Origin: VRUE01 sp963712595
GTDB lineage: Bacteria > Actinomycetota > Thermoleophilia > Solirubrobacterales > 70-9
Length of the DNA: 64,000 nt
NCBI GenBank assembly: GCA_963712595.1
Contig: CAVQIM010000006.1
Location: 1 to 64,000 of the forward strand
Direction: 5' to 3'
The position numbers and the translations under genes are program-made. Numbering within the stretch: the stretch's first letter is position 1; each line of letters opens with the position of its first letter. Positions 43,275-51,959 of this stretch are shown here, in pieces. The notes under the pieces were generated by a model. It did not search any database, was not told the origin of the DNA, and saw nothing but the letters and a program-made list of their open reading frames with translations.

Positions 43275-43991
43275 ATGTCGGACGAACCCCTCAACGCACC
43301 TGACCGGGACACCGAGATGGCACCGGTGGTCCCCTTCCCCGGCCTGCGCACGAGAGCGGCGCGGGAGCGACTGCTGGAGGCGGTGCTCTTGGTCAGCGGC
43401 GAGATCGGCTACGAGCAGATGGCCGTCAAGGACGTGATCGAGCGCGGCGGAACCAGCCGCGCGACCTTCTACAAGCATTTCGAAGATCGCGAGGACTGCT
43501 TCGCGCAGGCCTACCTCGACGCCAGCGAATGGCTGCGGCGACGTGTCGTCGGCGCCGCCGGGCGACAGCCGAGTTGGCGCGAGGGGCTGCGAGCGGGGTT
43601 GGCGGAGCTGCTCGAGTTCTGCGCCAACCAGCCCGCGATCGCCAAAGCGATCTTCGTCGAGGTCCACGCAGCCGGAGAGAGGGCGCTGGCTCAGCGCCAA
43701 ATCCTGATGGAGCGCCTCTCCCGCACGCTGGACAGCGCGCGCCGCGAGATCCCCTCTCGCCATGCTCCACCTCCGATTACGTCGACCTTCATGGTAGGGG
43801 CAATCGACACTCTTGTGTGCGCAAAGCTGATGGACGGCGACGCCGCGCAAGCCCCGGAGATGCTCCCGGGCCTTCTGCACTTCGTCGTCATGCAGTACTT
43901 CGGCGAAAAAGCCGCCTGGGAAGAGCTGACCGCGGCGTCGGGCGCCACCTGGCAGACCAGGCGGGACGCGGCTTCGCAGCTTCCGGGCTGA
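43275..43991 (+). CDS. TetR-family regulator 4 of 4
   Basis: 238-aa protein. 'RERLLEAVLLVSGEIGYEQM', 'VIERGGTSRATFYKHFEDREDCF' HTH, helical C-terminal ligand domain. Divergent from the other three; the shared AT-rich intergenic region suggests cross- or auto-regulation. No ribosome site is obvious in front of ATG 43275. The stop is followed directly by the composite palindrome. Confidence 0.85.
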   Translation: MSDEPLNAPDRDTEMAPVVPFPGLRTRAARERLLEAVLLVSGEIGYEQMAVKDVIERGGTSRATFYKHFEDREDCFAQAYLDASEWLRRRVVGAAGRQPSWREGLRAGLAELLEFCANQPAIAKAIFVEVHAAGERALAQRQILMERLSRTLDSARREIPSRHAPPPITSTFMVGAIDTLVCAKLMDGDAAQAPEMLPGLLHFVVMQYFGEKAAWEELTAASGATWQTRRDAASQLPG

Positions 43992-43998
43992 AGGGTGT

Positions 43999-44421
43999 TG
44001 GCGCGGCGGGTCCTGTCACCGAATGGGGCCCACCACCCCGCTGCGGTGGCGGCTCCGCCGCCTCCTCGGGGGTGGTCCCCCCATTCGATGCCACCCCCCG
44101 CGAGAGACCGCCACATCCCGCGACGAAGCTAGAAGACGCGGAGGCCTACGTCAGCTTGCGAGACGGGGAGTGGATGGGCAGCCCTTCCGCTTGAGCGGAG
44201 GAGCTTGTGGCTCTCGGAAAGGACAAGCTTCCCGGAGCCGGTGAGACGTTCCGAGTCTTGGCCTTTCTTCCGTGGGTGGTGTCGGGGTGGGGGTGATCGG
44301 CGCCGCGCGGAGTCTGCGAAAGGCGAGGCCCAATCCCTGCGCCCGCAATGTCCCGGTGCCCTGAGCAGAGCGCAGCGCAAGCCGGGCACCCCACCCCGGC
44401 GACAGGACCCGCGGTCGAGCG
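43999..44421. repeat. Composite palindromic element A+B, copy 2 (inverted)
   Basis: Fills the 451-bp gap between TetR 4 and pccB. Unit B' (43999-44108) starts GCGGGTCCTGTCACC; unit A' (44266-44421) runs the other way and ends GACAGGACCCGCGG. B' matches B (30505-30617) and A' matches A (30242-30396) with only a few differences by eye, but the spacer (44109-44265) is unrelated. No gene seen. Confidence 0.8.
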
Positions 44422-44442
44422 GTTTGTCCCTGAACGTCCCGC

Positions 44443-46011
44443 CTACAGCGGGATGTTGCCGTGCTTGCGCTTCGGCTGCGCCACCCGCTTGGACTGCAGC
44501 ATGCGCAGCGCCCGAATGAGCTTCGGCCGGGTCTGGCGGGGCTCGATGACGTCGTCGATGTAGCCGCGCTCGGCTGCCGAGTAGGGGTTGGCGAAATGGG
44601 CCTTGTAATCGTGGATCAGCTTCTGGCGGCGCTCGTCGGGCGTCGGCGAGGAGGAGATGTCGCGGCGGTAGATGACGTTGACCGCGCCCTCGGGGCCCAT
44701 CACGGCGATCTCGGCGGTCGGCCAGGCGACGTTGAAGTCGGCCAGCATGTGCTTGGAGTTCATCACGTCGTAGGCGCCGCCGTAGGCCTTGCGGGTGACC
44801 ACGGTGAGCTTGGGCACGGTCGCCTCGGTGAAGGCGTAGAGCAGCTTGGCGCCGTGGCGGATGATCCCGTTCCACTCCTGGTCGGTGCCGGGCAGGAAGC
44901 CGGGCACGTCGGTGAAGGTGAGGATCGGCACGTTGAAGGCGTCGCAGGTACGGACGAAGCGGGCCGCCTTCTCGGAGGCCTCGATGTCGAGCACGCCGGC
45001 GAGGTGGGCGGGCTGGTTGCCGACGACGCCGACCGGGAAGCCGTCGAGCCGCGAGAAGCCGCAGACGATGTTCTTGGCGAAGTGCTCGTGGACCTCGAAG
45101 AACTCGCCGTCGTCGACGATGCGGGAGATCACCTCGCGCATGTCGTAAGGCTTTGAGGGGTCGTCGGGGACGACGGTGTCGAGGTCCTCGTCTTCGCGCT
45201 CGGGATCGTCCTCGGGCTCAAAGCGCGGCGGTGCCTCGAGGTTGTTCGAGGGCAGGAAGCCGAGCAGGTAACGGGCGTCCTCGAGGCAGCTCTCCTCGTC
45301 CTCGGCGGCGAAGTGGGCCACGCCGGACTTCGAGTTGTGGCTCATCGCCCCGCCCAGCTCCTCGAACTCGACCTCCTCGCCGGTGACGGTCTTGATCACT
45401 TCCGGCCCGGTGATGAACATGTGCGAGGTCTCTTTGACCATGAAGATGAAGTCGGTCATCGCCGGCGAGTAGACGGCGCCGCCGGCGCAGGGGCCCATGA
45501 TCAGGCTGATCTGCGGGATCACCCCGGAGCACTGGACGTTGCGGACGAAGACGTCGCCGTAGGCGCCGAGCGAGACGACGCCCTCCTGGATCCGGGCGCC
45601 GCCGGAGTCGTTGATGCCGATCACCGGCGCCCCGACCTGGGCGGCGAGGTCCATCACCTTGCACATCTTCTCCGCCATCACCTCGCCGAGGCTGCCGCCG
45701 AAGACGGTGAAGTCCTGCGAGAAGACGAAGACGGTGCGGCCGTCGATCGTGCCGTGGCCGGTGACGACGGCGTCGCCCCAGGGCCGTTTCTTCTGCATCT
45801 CGAAGTCGTAGGTGCGGTGGCGGACGAAGGTGTCGAGCTCCTCGAAGGAGCCGGGGTCGAGCAGCTTCTCGATCCGCTCGCGCGCGGTCAGCTTGCCCTT
45901 CGCGTGCTGCTTCTCCACCGCCTCCTCGGAGGCGGAGTGGATCGCTTCGTCGCGCAGCTCGCGCAGGTAGGCGAGCTTCTCGTCATGGGTGACCGGATTC
46001 CGCTCTCGCAT
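44443..46011 (-). CDS. pccB: Propionyl-/acetyl-CoA carboxylase beta subunit
   Basis: 522-aa carboxyltransferase. N-domain 'KLTARERIEKLLDPGSFEELD' and 'INDSGGARIQEG' with 'GPCAGGAVYSPAMTDFIFM' oxyanion Gly pair; C-domain 'TFTDVPGFLPGTDQEWNGIIRHGAKLL' region and terminal 'KRKHGNIPL', the usual end of this family. Transfers CO2 from biotin to propionyl-CoA (methylmalonyl-CoA) or acetyl-CoA. The alpha subunit is not in the window. Methylmalonyl-CoA mutase lies 1.3 kb upstream on the same strand, which favours the propionyl-CoA role. Confidence 0.93.
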   Translation of the reverse strand: MRERNPVTHDEKLAYLRELRDEAIHSASEEAVEKQHAKGKLTARERIEKLLDPGSFEELDTFVRHRTYDFEMQKKRPWGDAVVTGHGTIDGRTVFVFSQDFTVFGGSLGEVMAEKMCKVMDLAAQVGAPVIGINDSGGARIQEGVVSLGAYGDVFVRNVQCSGVIPQISLIMGPCAGGAVYSPAMTDFIFMVKETSHMFITGPEVIKTVTGEEVEFEELGGAMSHNSKSGVAHFAAEDEESCLEDARYLLGFLPSNNLEAPPRFEPEDDPEREDEDLDTVVPDDPSKPYDMREVISRIVDDGEFFEVHEHFAKNIVCGFSRLDGFPVGVVGNQPAHLAGVLDIEASEKAARFVRTCDAFNVPILTFTDVPGFLPGTDQEWNGIIRHGAKLLYAFTEATVPKLTVVTRKAYGGAYDVMNSKHMLADFNVAWPTAEIAVMGPEGAVNVIYRRDISSSPTPDERRQKLIHDYKAHFANPYSAAERGYIDDVIEPRQTRPKLIRALRMLQSKRVAQPKRKHGNIPL

Positions 46012-46024
46012 TGGGCGCGGGAGT

Positions 46025-46252
46025 CTATGACGAGAACGGCTGCTTCTGCGGCTCGGCCAAGCGGTCCAGAATCCGCTCCAGGTCGGCCTCCACGAGACCG
46101 GAATCCTCCCCGGCCCGTACCGCGACCCGCGTGCCGAATCCCTTCTCGGCCATCGTCACCTCGACTCCTTCGACGCTGGCGATCAGCTCAGCCAGCTCCG
46201 GCTCGGACTTCATCAGCGTCCGCGCTGCCTCGATCATCCCGCTCGCTTCCAC
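46025..46252 (-). CDS. Small protein upstream of pccB
   Basis: 75-aa acidic protein from GTG 46252 ('MIEAARTLMKSEPELAELIASVEGVEVTMAEKG'), 13 nt before pccB and so co-transcribed. Actinobacterial acyl-CoA carboxylases often have a small epsilon subunit in this position, but the sequence lacks the typical epsilon C-terminal pattern, so this is only a positional guess. Confidence 0.55.
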   Translation of the reverse strand: MEASGMIEAARTLMKSEPELAELIASVEGVEVTMAEKGFGTRVAVRAGEDSGLVEADLERILDRLAEPQKQPFSS

Positions 46253-46313
46253 CGCGGCGCCTCCATTCCTTCCCCCAAATTGCGCTGAAAGAGGCCCTTC
46301 AGGGGGGAGAGTT

Positions 46314-47307
46314 CGCGCGCATCCGACATTGACCCACTTCAGGTGTGGTCAATGTCGGATGCGCGCGACTACAAACGGAGCAGGCAGGCTTGGGAGCTTG
46401 CGGGGCGGCAGCACGGGGTCGTGGCCCGGCGGCAGTTGCTGGCGTTGGGGTTCAACGCGCGGGAAATCGAGCATCGCGTGGCCCGGGGGCGGCTGCACCT
46501 GGTGATGCGTGGCGTCTACGCCGTGGGGTGGCCGCGCCTCACATCAGAGCGGCGCTGGATGGCAGCGGTGCTCGCCTGCGGAGACGACGCGATGCTGAGC
46601 CACCACAGCGCAGCGGCTTTCTGGAAGATCGGGACGGAGAAGAGAGGCGTGGTCGATGTCAGCGTTACTCGCCGCTGCGAACTCAAGCGACCGGGTTTGC
46701 GAGTTCGCGGCCGCCCGGCGCTCGCAGCAAACGACATCACGTCCCGAGAGGGCATTCCGGTCACCAGCCCCGCTCAAACTCTGGTCGATATCGCGGCCGA
46801 ACTCGACGCGCTCAGAGTCGAGCGAGCGGTGAATGAGGCGGACAAGCGCGACCTGATCGATCCCGAGACGCTGCGATCGGCGCTCGATCGCCATACCGGC
46901 GAGCCTGGGGCGCCGCTCCTCCGCCGGATCCTCGACAAGCGCACCTTCCGGCTCTCGGACTCTGACCTCGAGATCCTCTTTCGCCAAATTGCTCCCGCTG
47001 CCGAGCTCCCCCCGCCGCTCAGCAAACAGAGCGTCAACGGCTTTGAAGTTGACTTCCTTTGGCCCGACCTTGGCCTGGTGGTGGAGACCGACGGCCTGCG
47101 CTACCACCGAACGCCGTCGACACAAGCGCGCGACGCGAAGCGCGACCGCGCCCACACCCTCGCCGGGATGACCCCGCTCCGCTTCACCCACTACGAGATC
47201 AAGCACGAACCCACTCGAGTCCGAGCCGAGCTAACCCGAGCCGCGAAGATGATCCGCGAGCGCATCCGACATTGACCACACCTGAAGTGGGTCAATGTCG
47301 GATGCGC
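46314..47307 (+). mobile_element. Palindrome-bounded nuclease gene unit
   Basis: A 48-bp palindrome (arms of 18 bp, GCGCATCCGACATTGACC / inverse) occurs at 46317-46364 and, as its exact reverse complement, at 47260-47307. The left copy holds the ATG of the enclosed gene (encoding MSDAR), the right copy its last codons and TGA (RIRH-stop). The left stem extends 3 bp further to 46314-46367. The unit splits pccB and its small partner from the methylmalonyl-CoA mutase gene and lies on the opposite strand. No clear target duplication; GCCCTTC occurs at 46294 and 47306. Confidence 0.65.
46352..47275 (+). CDS. AbiEi-type HTH + DUF559 (Vsr-like) nuclease-fold protein
   Basis: 307-aa protein. N-terminal winged-helix region of the AbiEi antitoxin type ('HGVVARRQLLALGFNAREIEHR', 'VMRGVYAVG', residues about 15-55). 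Middle linker 'IPVTSPAQTLVDIAAELD'. C-terminal DUF559 domain with a PD-(D/E)xK-like core 'FEVDFLWPDLGLVVETDG' (Asp, then Glu-x-Asp, residues about 230-250) and 'HYEIKHEPTRV'. Putative DNA-binding nuclease; such genes are multi-copy in many actinobacteria and their role is unknown. GTG 46343 is an alternative start. Start and stop codons both lie in the flanking palindromes. Confidence 0.8.
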   Translation: MSDARDYKRSRQAWELAGRQHGVVARRQLLALGFNAREIEHRVARGRLHLVMRGVYAVGWPRLTSERRWMAAVLACGDDAMLSHHSAAAFWKIGTEKRGVVDVSVTRRCELKRPGLRVRGRPALAANDITSREGIPVTSPAQTLVDIAAELDALRVERAVNEADKRDLIDPETLRSALDRHTGEPGAPLLRRILDKRTFRLSDSDLEILFRQIAPAAELPPPLSKQSVNGFEVDFLWPDLGLVVETDGLRYHRTPSTQARDAKRDRAHTLAGMTPLRFTHYEIKHEPTRVRAELTRAAKMIRERIRH

Positions 47308-47324
47308 CCTTCTGTGACCGCCAG

Positions 47325-48950
47325 TTAGAAGAAGGCGCCGCCCTTGTACTCGCCGAAGACGTCGCGCATGGCGCCGCAGACCTCGCCGATCGAGGCGCTG
47401 GCGGCGAGGGCCGCGCGGATCGGGGCAAGCAGGTTGCCCTCGCCGCGGGCGACGTCGCGCAGGGAGTCGAGCTTGGCCTCGACGGCCACCTGGTCGCGCG
47501 ACTCCTTGAAGGCCTTGAGGCGGGTCAGCTGGCGCTCCTCGGCCTCGGGGTCGACGCGGAGGATGTCGACGTCGTCGACCTGGTCGGTGACGTACTTGTT
47601 GACGCCGACGATGATGTCCTGGCCGCTCTGGTAGCGCTCGTGGTAGGAGTGCGCCGACTCCTCGATCTCGCGCTGCATGAACTCCAGTGCCTCGACCGAG
47701 CCGCCGAGCTCTTCGACCTTCCCCATCAGCTCCCAGGCGCGGGATTCGACCTCGTCGGTGAGCGACTCGACGAAGTAAGAGCCGGCGAAGGGATCGACCG
47801 TGTCGGCGGCGCCGGACTCGTGGGCGAGCACCTGCTGGGTGCGCAGGGCGATCCGCGCCGAGCGCTCGGTCGGCAGCGCCAACGCCTCGTCGAAGCCGTT
47901 GGTGTGCAGGCTCTGGGTGCCGCCGCAGACGGCGGCAAAGCCCTGCAGGGCGACGCGGATGATGTTGACCTCGGGCTGCTGCGCCTGCAGCGTCACCCCC
48001 CCGGTCTGGGTATGGAAGCGGATCTTCATCGAGTTGGGGTCCTGCGCCCCGAACCGCTCGGCGACGATCTTCGCCCACATCCGCCGCACCGCGCGGAACT
48101 TGGCGATCTCCTGGAAGACGTTGTTGTGGCCGTTGAAGAAGAAGGCGAGCCGGGGCGCGAATTCGTCGATCTTCAGGCCTCGCTCCAGCGCCGCCTCGAC
48201 GTAGGCGATCGCGTTGGAGAGTGTGAAGGCGACCTCCTGCACGGCCGAGCATCCCTTCTCGCGGATGTGGTAGCCGGAGATCGAGATCGTGTTCCACTTC
48301 GGCACGTTTTGGTGGCAGTACTCGAAGATGTCGGTGGTCAGCCGCATCGTCGGCACCGGCGGGTAGATGTAGTTGCCACGCGCCATGTACTCCTTGAGCA
48401 CGTCGTTCTGGACCGTGCCGCGCAGCTTCTCGGAAGGCACGCCCTGTTCCTCGCCGACCAGCTCGTAGAGCAGCAGCAGGACCGCCGCCGGCGCGTTGAT
48501 CGTCATCGAGGTCGAGACGCCGTCGAGCGGGATCTGGTCGAAGCAGATCCGCATGTCCTCGATCGTGTCGATCGGAACCCCGGTCCGCCCCACCTCGCCA
48601 CGGCAGAGCGGGTCGTCGGAGTCGCGTCCCAGCTGGGTCGGCAGGTCGAACGCCATCGAGAGGCCGGTGGAGCCGTGCTCGATCAGGTAACGGTAGCGCT
48701 CGTTCGTGTCCTCCGGCGTGGCGAAGCCCGCGTACTGGCGCATCGTCCAGAGCCGGTCGCGGTACATCCCCTCGTGGATGCCGCGGGTGAAGGGCGGGGA
48801 ACCGGGCTCGCCGAGGCGCTGCTCGAGGCCCGTGGCGACGTCGTCGGCGTCGTAGACGCGCTCGATCTCGATCCCGGAGTCGGTGAAGACCCGCTCGTCG
48901 TCGGGGCCGACGACGGGGGCGATCGTGCGATGGACCTCCTCGGTTGCCAT
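47325..48950 (-). CDS. Methylmalonyl-CoA mutase catalytic subunit
   Basis: 541-aa acyl-CoA mutase TIM-barrel subunit. 'TMRQYAGFATPEDTNERY' near residue 70 (Tyr of the MCM rather than the Phe of isobutyryl-CoA mutase), 'STSMTINAPAAVLLLLYE', 'GTVQNDVLKEYMARGNYIYPP', 'KWNTISISGYHIREKG', 'FFFNGHNN' and 'RTQQVLAHESG'. The C-terminal B12-binding domain is absent, so a separate cobalamin subunit must exist elsewhere, as in split mutases. Converts methylmalonyl-CoA to succinyl-CoA. ATG 48950 ('MATEEVHRT'); the frame continues upstream only as shadow. Stops 18 bp from the palindromic unit. Confidence 0.9.
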   Translation of the reverse strand: MATEEVHRTIAPVVGPDDERVFTDSGIEIERVYDADDVATGLEQRLGEPGSPPFTRGIHEGMYRDRLWTMRQYAGFATPEDTNERYRYLIEHGSTGLSMAFDLPTQLGRDSDDPLCRGEVGRTGVPIDTIEDMRICFDQIPLDGVSTSMTINAPAAVLLLLYELVGEEQGVPSEKLRGTVQNDVLKEYMARGNYIYPPVPTMRLTTDIFEYCHQNVPKWNTISISGYHIREKGCSAVQEVAFTLSNAIAYVEAALERGLKIDEFAPRLAFFFNGHNNVFQEIAKFRAVRRMWAKIVAERFGAQDPNSMKIRFHTQTGGVTLQAQQPEVNIIRVALQGFAAVCGGTQSLHTNGFDEALALPTERSARIALRTQQVLAHESGAADTVDPFAGSYFVESLTDEVESRAWELMGKVEELGGSVEALEFMQREIEESAHSYHERYQSGQDIIVGVNKYVTDQVDDVDILRVDPEAEERQLTRLKAFKESRDQVAVEAKLDSLRDVARGEGNLLAPIRAALAASASIGEVCGAMRDVFGEYKGGAFF

Positions 48951-49091
48951 TGCCGAAGAATATGCGCGAGCGGAACATTGCGGCCAATTACGGTTTGTTA
49001 TGTCCGCACCAGGAATAATCTTGGCTGCAAATCGACATGCCGTAAGTCGCCATGTGGGCAGCAGGGGGCGGCAACAAAAACGGAGGATCGA

Positions 49092-50330
49092 ATGAGAGAA
49101 GTGACCCAGCCAGTTGGGGCCCGGGGGACGATGCTGTCGGCGGTAGCGGCGGTCGCTGCGCTGGTTGCGTTGCTCGCCTTCGCGCCCTTTGCCTCGGCCG
49201 CAAGCGACCCGATCGCCAGTGGCACCACGACCATCAGCCTCAACAAGGGCCTCTACAAGAAGCTGAAGAAATACGGCGTCAAGGTGCTCAAGGTGAGCCC
49301 GGGCACTGTCAAGAACCGGACCGTGAAGCTGCCCGTCAGCGCCGGATCGCTCGATCCGACGACCGGCCAGGGCACGCTCGAACACAGCGGCGGATTCAAG
49401 TTCAAGGCCGGTAAGAGAACCGCCCCCGTCAACACCCTGGTGCTCGAAACCGCGACCAGCGCGCTGAAGGCCAAGGTCGCCGGCAAGAACATGAAGCTGG
49501 CCACCGTCAAGGGCCTCACGGTCGCCCGCAACGGGTTCGGCGCCAACGTCAGCATCAGCTCGCTGAAGCTGACCGGCAAGGCCGCCAAGCAGCTCAACAA
49601 GAAGCTCGGCTTCACCGGCAAAAAAGGCAAGGGCACGAAAAGCAAACGGGCATCGACCAGCAAGGCCCTGCAGCCTCCGTTCAAGGGCAACCAGGTCCTC
49701 GGCTCCGCGACGAGCGAAACGCAGCCGAAGACGGTGACGGTGCTGCCGAGCGGACAGGCCAGCCTCGCCACTGACGAAGCGACGGTGAAAAAGTTCTCGC
49801 TCGCGCCCCCGGCAGGGTTCGGCGTCAAAATCGAACCGATCCCACCGACCGAAGCGAGCGCCGGCAAATCGCCGTTCGCCCCGGTGCTCAAATTCCCGAT
49901 CGGCGGCGGCACAATCGCTCCCGACGCAAGCAGCGGGATCGTGCAGACGACGGGCGGCGTGAAGCTCGTCCAGGTCCTCGGGCCGGGGATCGAAACGAAA
50001 ATGACCCTCGGCAACATCTGGCTCGACCTGGGAGCGAAGACGGCGACGGTCGAAGTCATCGTCGAGTCGAACGTCGATCCCAAACTCAACCTGGGCAACC
50101 TCGGGCGCAGCTCGATCGCCGACGTCAGCCTGACGGGAGCGACGATCAGCTCCGATCCGAACGCTCGCACGGTGACCGTCAACAACGCCACCGCGACGCT
50201 GCAGGCCGTGACCGCGGAAACGCTGAACTCGGTCTTCGGCGCTCCCTACGACGCGAAATCGATACCGCATCCGAAATTCGCCCCCGGAGACGGGCTCGGA
50301 TCCTTCTCCTTCACGGCGCAAACGCAGTAG
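49092..50330 (+). CDS. Secreted HtaA-like beta-repeat protein
   Basis: 412-aa exported protein. Signal peptide with 'AALVALLAFAPFASA' (residues about 23-37). Two related beta-domains: about 38-175 ('TISLNKGLYKKLKKYGVKVLKVSPGTV', 'LEHSGGFKFKAG', 'LTGKAAKQLNKKLG') and about 215-400 ('GIVQTTGGVKLVQVLG', 'LNSVFGAPYD'). The pattern resembles HtaA-type domains, some of which bind haem, but no haem ligand is evident, so function is open. ATG 49092 follows CGGAGGATCGA. Divergent from the mutase. Ends in a strong terminator. Confidence 0.75.
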   Translation: MREVTQPVGARGTMLSAVAAVAALVALLAFAPFASAASDPIASGTTTISLNKGLYKKLKKYGVKVLKVSPGTVKNRTVKLPVSAGSLDPTTGQGTLEHSGGFKFKAGKRTAPVNTLVLETATSALKAKVAGKNMKLATVKGLTVARNGFGANVSISSLKLTGKAAKQLNKKLGFTGKKGKGTKSKRASTSKALQPPFKGNQVLGSATSETQPKTVTVLPSGQASLATDEATVKKFSLAPPAGFGVKIEPIPPTEASAGKSPFAPVLKFPIGGGTIAPDASSGIVQTTGGVKLVQVLGPGIETKMTLGNIWLDLGAKTATVEVIVESNVDPKLNLGNLGRSSIADVSLTGATISSDPNARTVTVNNATATLQAVTAETLNSVFGAPYDAKSIPHPKFAPGDGLGSFSFTAQTQ

Positions 50331-50353
50331 CGACACGAAGGCGAGTTTCGGTG

Positions 50354-50384
50354 AGAGGGCGGCCATCGGCCGCCCTCTTTTTTT
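50354..50384 (+). terminator. Rho-independent terminator
   Basis: 11-bp stem AGAGGGCGGCC-atc-GGCCGCCCTCT followed by seven T. The clearest terminator in the window; stem core shared with 10473-10500. Confidence 0.92.
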
Positions 50385-50454
50385 GCCACCAGCCAAGGGA
50401 AAGATGCTCAAGATTTTGGTTGCATTTGTGCGTACCCTTCTGTAGCTTCACCCG

Positions 50455-50540
50455 TACCGAAAGTCGCCGAGGCGACCGAGCCGGCGGCAGGACGCAAGCT
50501 CACACGGCGATGCCGTGTCGGAAGGGGAACGGGAGGAGGC
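50455..50540 (+). ncRNA. Structured 5' leader, riboswitch-like
   Basis: Two perfect hairpins, GTCGCC-ga-GGCGAC (50463-50476) and ACACGGC-gat-GCCGTGT (50502-50518), separated by GGCGGCAGGACGCAAGCT. CCGAAAG plus GGACGCAA recall the c-di-GMP-I (GEMM) riboswitch, but the full fold could not be matched. A 5' untranslated leader of about 120 nt upstream of ATG 50547. Confidence 0.35.
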
Positions 50541-50546
50541 GGACAG

Positions 50547-51929
50547 ATGTCCCAGCTAGCCAATCGCAGCGACCCGAAGCTGCTGTCGCCCTTTTGGCCG
50601 CTCGACGACCAGCACGGCGTCGGCCATGTCCGTCTGGACGGGCAGCCGCCGTCGAATGCCGAGGAGGCAATGCCACTGCTGCTCAGGCTCGCTGCCCAGA
50701 GCGAAGCGATGCGCAGCCTGCAGGCCTCCGACGGCGAAGCGCTGTCGGAGAGCGCCGCCTCGGCGCTGCGGGGCGAGATGGCCGAAGCGCTGCGCCAGCT
50801 GGCCGACCTCGTCGACGACGAGAGTGCCGAGCTAATCCGCCTGCGCGCGAAGGGGCTGGCGGGCGGCATCGAGCACCGCGAGATGACCCTCGAGATCGCC
50901 AGAAGCGGCCCGCCGCCGGCCCTCGAGATCGTTTGCGGGCCGCTCTGCACCTGGCGAATGAAGACGCGGGTGGGGCTCCACTCGTTCCTCGCCGCCGCGC
51001 GCGACGAGCGCCAACAGGAGCTGCTGGACCAGCTCGACGCCGCGCTCGAGGATGCCCTGGCGGCCGTCGAAGCCGAAATCGGGGCCAGCGAGATGGGCGT
51101 TCCCTTCAAGCTTCCGATGAACGTCACCGACCTGCTGATCTCGGCGGGCGAGGCGGCTGGTCACCCAAAGCATTTCGCCTACTTCATGCCGGAGGACGAA
51201 TGGGTCGACGGCCTGCCCCTGAAGGAACAGCGCACCCTCTACATGCGCAACGTCCACCTCGCCCGCTACTCGGAGATCACGATCCCGCTCGCGGAAACAC
51301 TCCTCAGCGGGCCGATGGCTGCCGCCGACGTGCCGATCGAGGAGACGCTGATGCCCTGGATCCGCGGTCACGACCACGGCCACAACGTGGTCGTCCCCTC
51401 GACCTCCTACGACAGCTGGATGGAGACCCTGGGAATCGAGCCGTTCATGGCCCTGCAGGAGGCGATCGCCGACGTCTACGGCTTCCTGATGACGATCTCG
51501 GACGCCTGGCTGGCGATCACGGGGGTCAGCCGCCTCGACATGTGCGCGACCCACATGGCCGAGCTGCTCCACTACATGCGGCGCGGGCCCAAGTACTACG
51601 GTGACCCCGGCGCCGCCTTCGTCGAACTCAGCTTCCTCGCCGAGAACGGCTTCGTCGAGATCGACGAGGCCGGCCTGGTGAGCTGGAACGAGGACGACTT
51701 CTGCCGCGGCATGGCCGCCCTCGCCAGCGCCCTCACCGAAGCGACGGTCGCCGCCCCCGACGAGTGCGGCTCCGAAGCCTTCCTCGCCCGCTACGGCTGG
51801 CCGGCGAAGACGGCTGCGATGCGCACCTTCGAGGCGATGCGCAAGGAGCTCACAAACGTCCCCACCTCGCTCGCCTTCTACAGGACCAGCGACGCTCCCG
51901 TCACCGAGAGCGTTCCCGTCCCCGCATAG
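50547..51929 (+). CDS. Unknown protein with putative HDxxH metal site
   Basis: 460-aa soluble protein, not recognised. The first half is helical. The second half has 'WIRGHDHGHNVV' (residues about 270-281) followed about 35 residues later by 'ALQEAIADVYGF', an arrangement (H-x-x-x-H ... E-x-x-x-D) reminiscent of metallopeptidase or other zinc/iron sites; then 'HMAELLHYMRRGPKYYGDP'. No signal peptide. GGGAGGAGG lies 8-10 nt before ATG 50547. The structured leader suggests regulated expression. A long palindrome follows the stop. Confidence 0.75.
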   Translation: MSQLANRSDPKLLSPFWPLDDQHGVGHVRLDGQPPSNAEEAMPLLLRLAAQSEAMRSLQASDGEALSESAASALRGEMAEALRQLADLVDDESAELIRLRAKGLAGGIEHREMTLEIARSGPPPALEIVCGPLCTWRMKTRVGLHSFLAAARDERQQELLDQLDAALEDALAAVEAEIGASEMGVPFKLPMNVTDLLISAGEAAGHPKHFAYFMPEDEWVDGLPLKEQRTLYMRNVHLARYSEITIPLAETLLSGPMAAADVPIEETLMPWIRGHDHGHNVVVPSTSYDSWMETLGIEPFMALQEAIADVYGFLMTISDAWLAITGVSRLDMCATHMAELLHYMRRGPKYYGDPGAAFVELSFLAENGFVEIDEAGLVSWNEDDFCRGMAALASALTEATVAAPDECGSEAFLARYGWPAKTAAMRTFEAMRKELTNVPTSLAFYRTSDAPVTESVPVPA

Positions 51930-51959
51930 CTACCGAGCCAACCGCTTCCGAACCGAGAA

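Noticed and set aside
44129..44875. 248-aa minus frame over the repeat and pccB 3' end
   Set aside because: Shadow of pccB joined to repeat DNA.
46025..46252. Firm assignment as acyl-CoA carboxylase epsilon subunit
   Set aside because: Position fits but the sequence does not show the typical epsilon pattern.
47191..48987. 598-aa alternative minus frame over the mutase gene
   Set aside because: Out-of-frame shadow with Arg/Pro-rich composition and no domain.
47295..50330. 1011-aa plus-strand frame fused ahead of the HtaA-like protein
   Set aside because: The first 600 codons are antisense to methylmalonyl-CoA mutase; the true start with ribosome site and signal peptide is at 49092.
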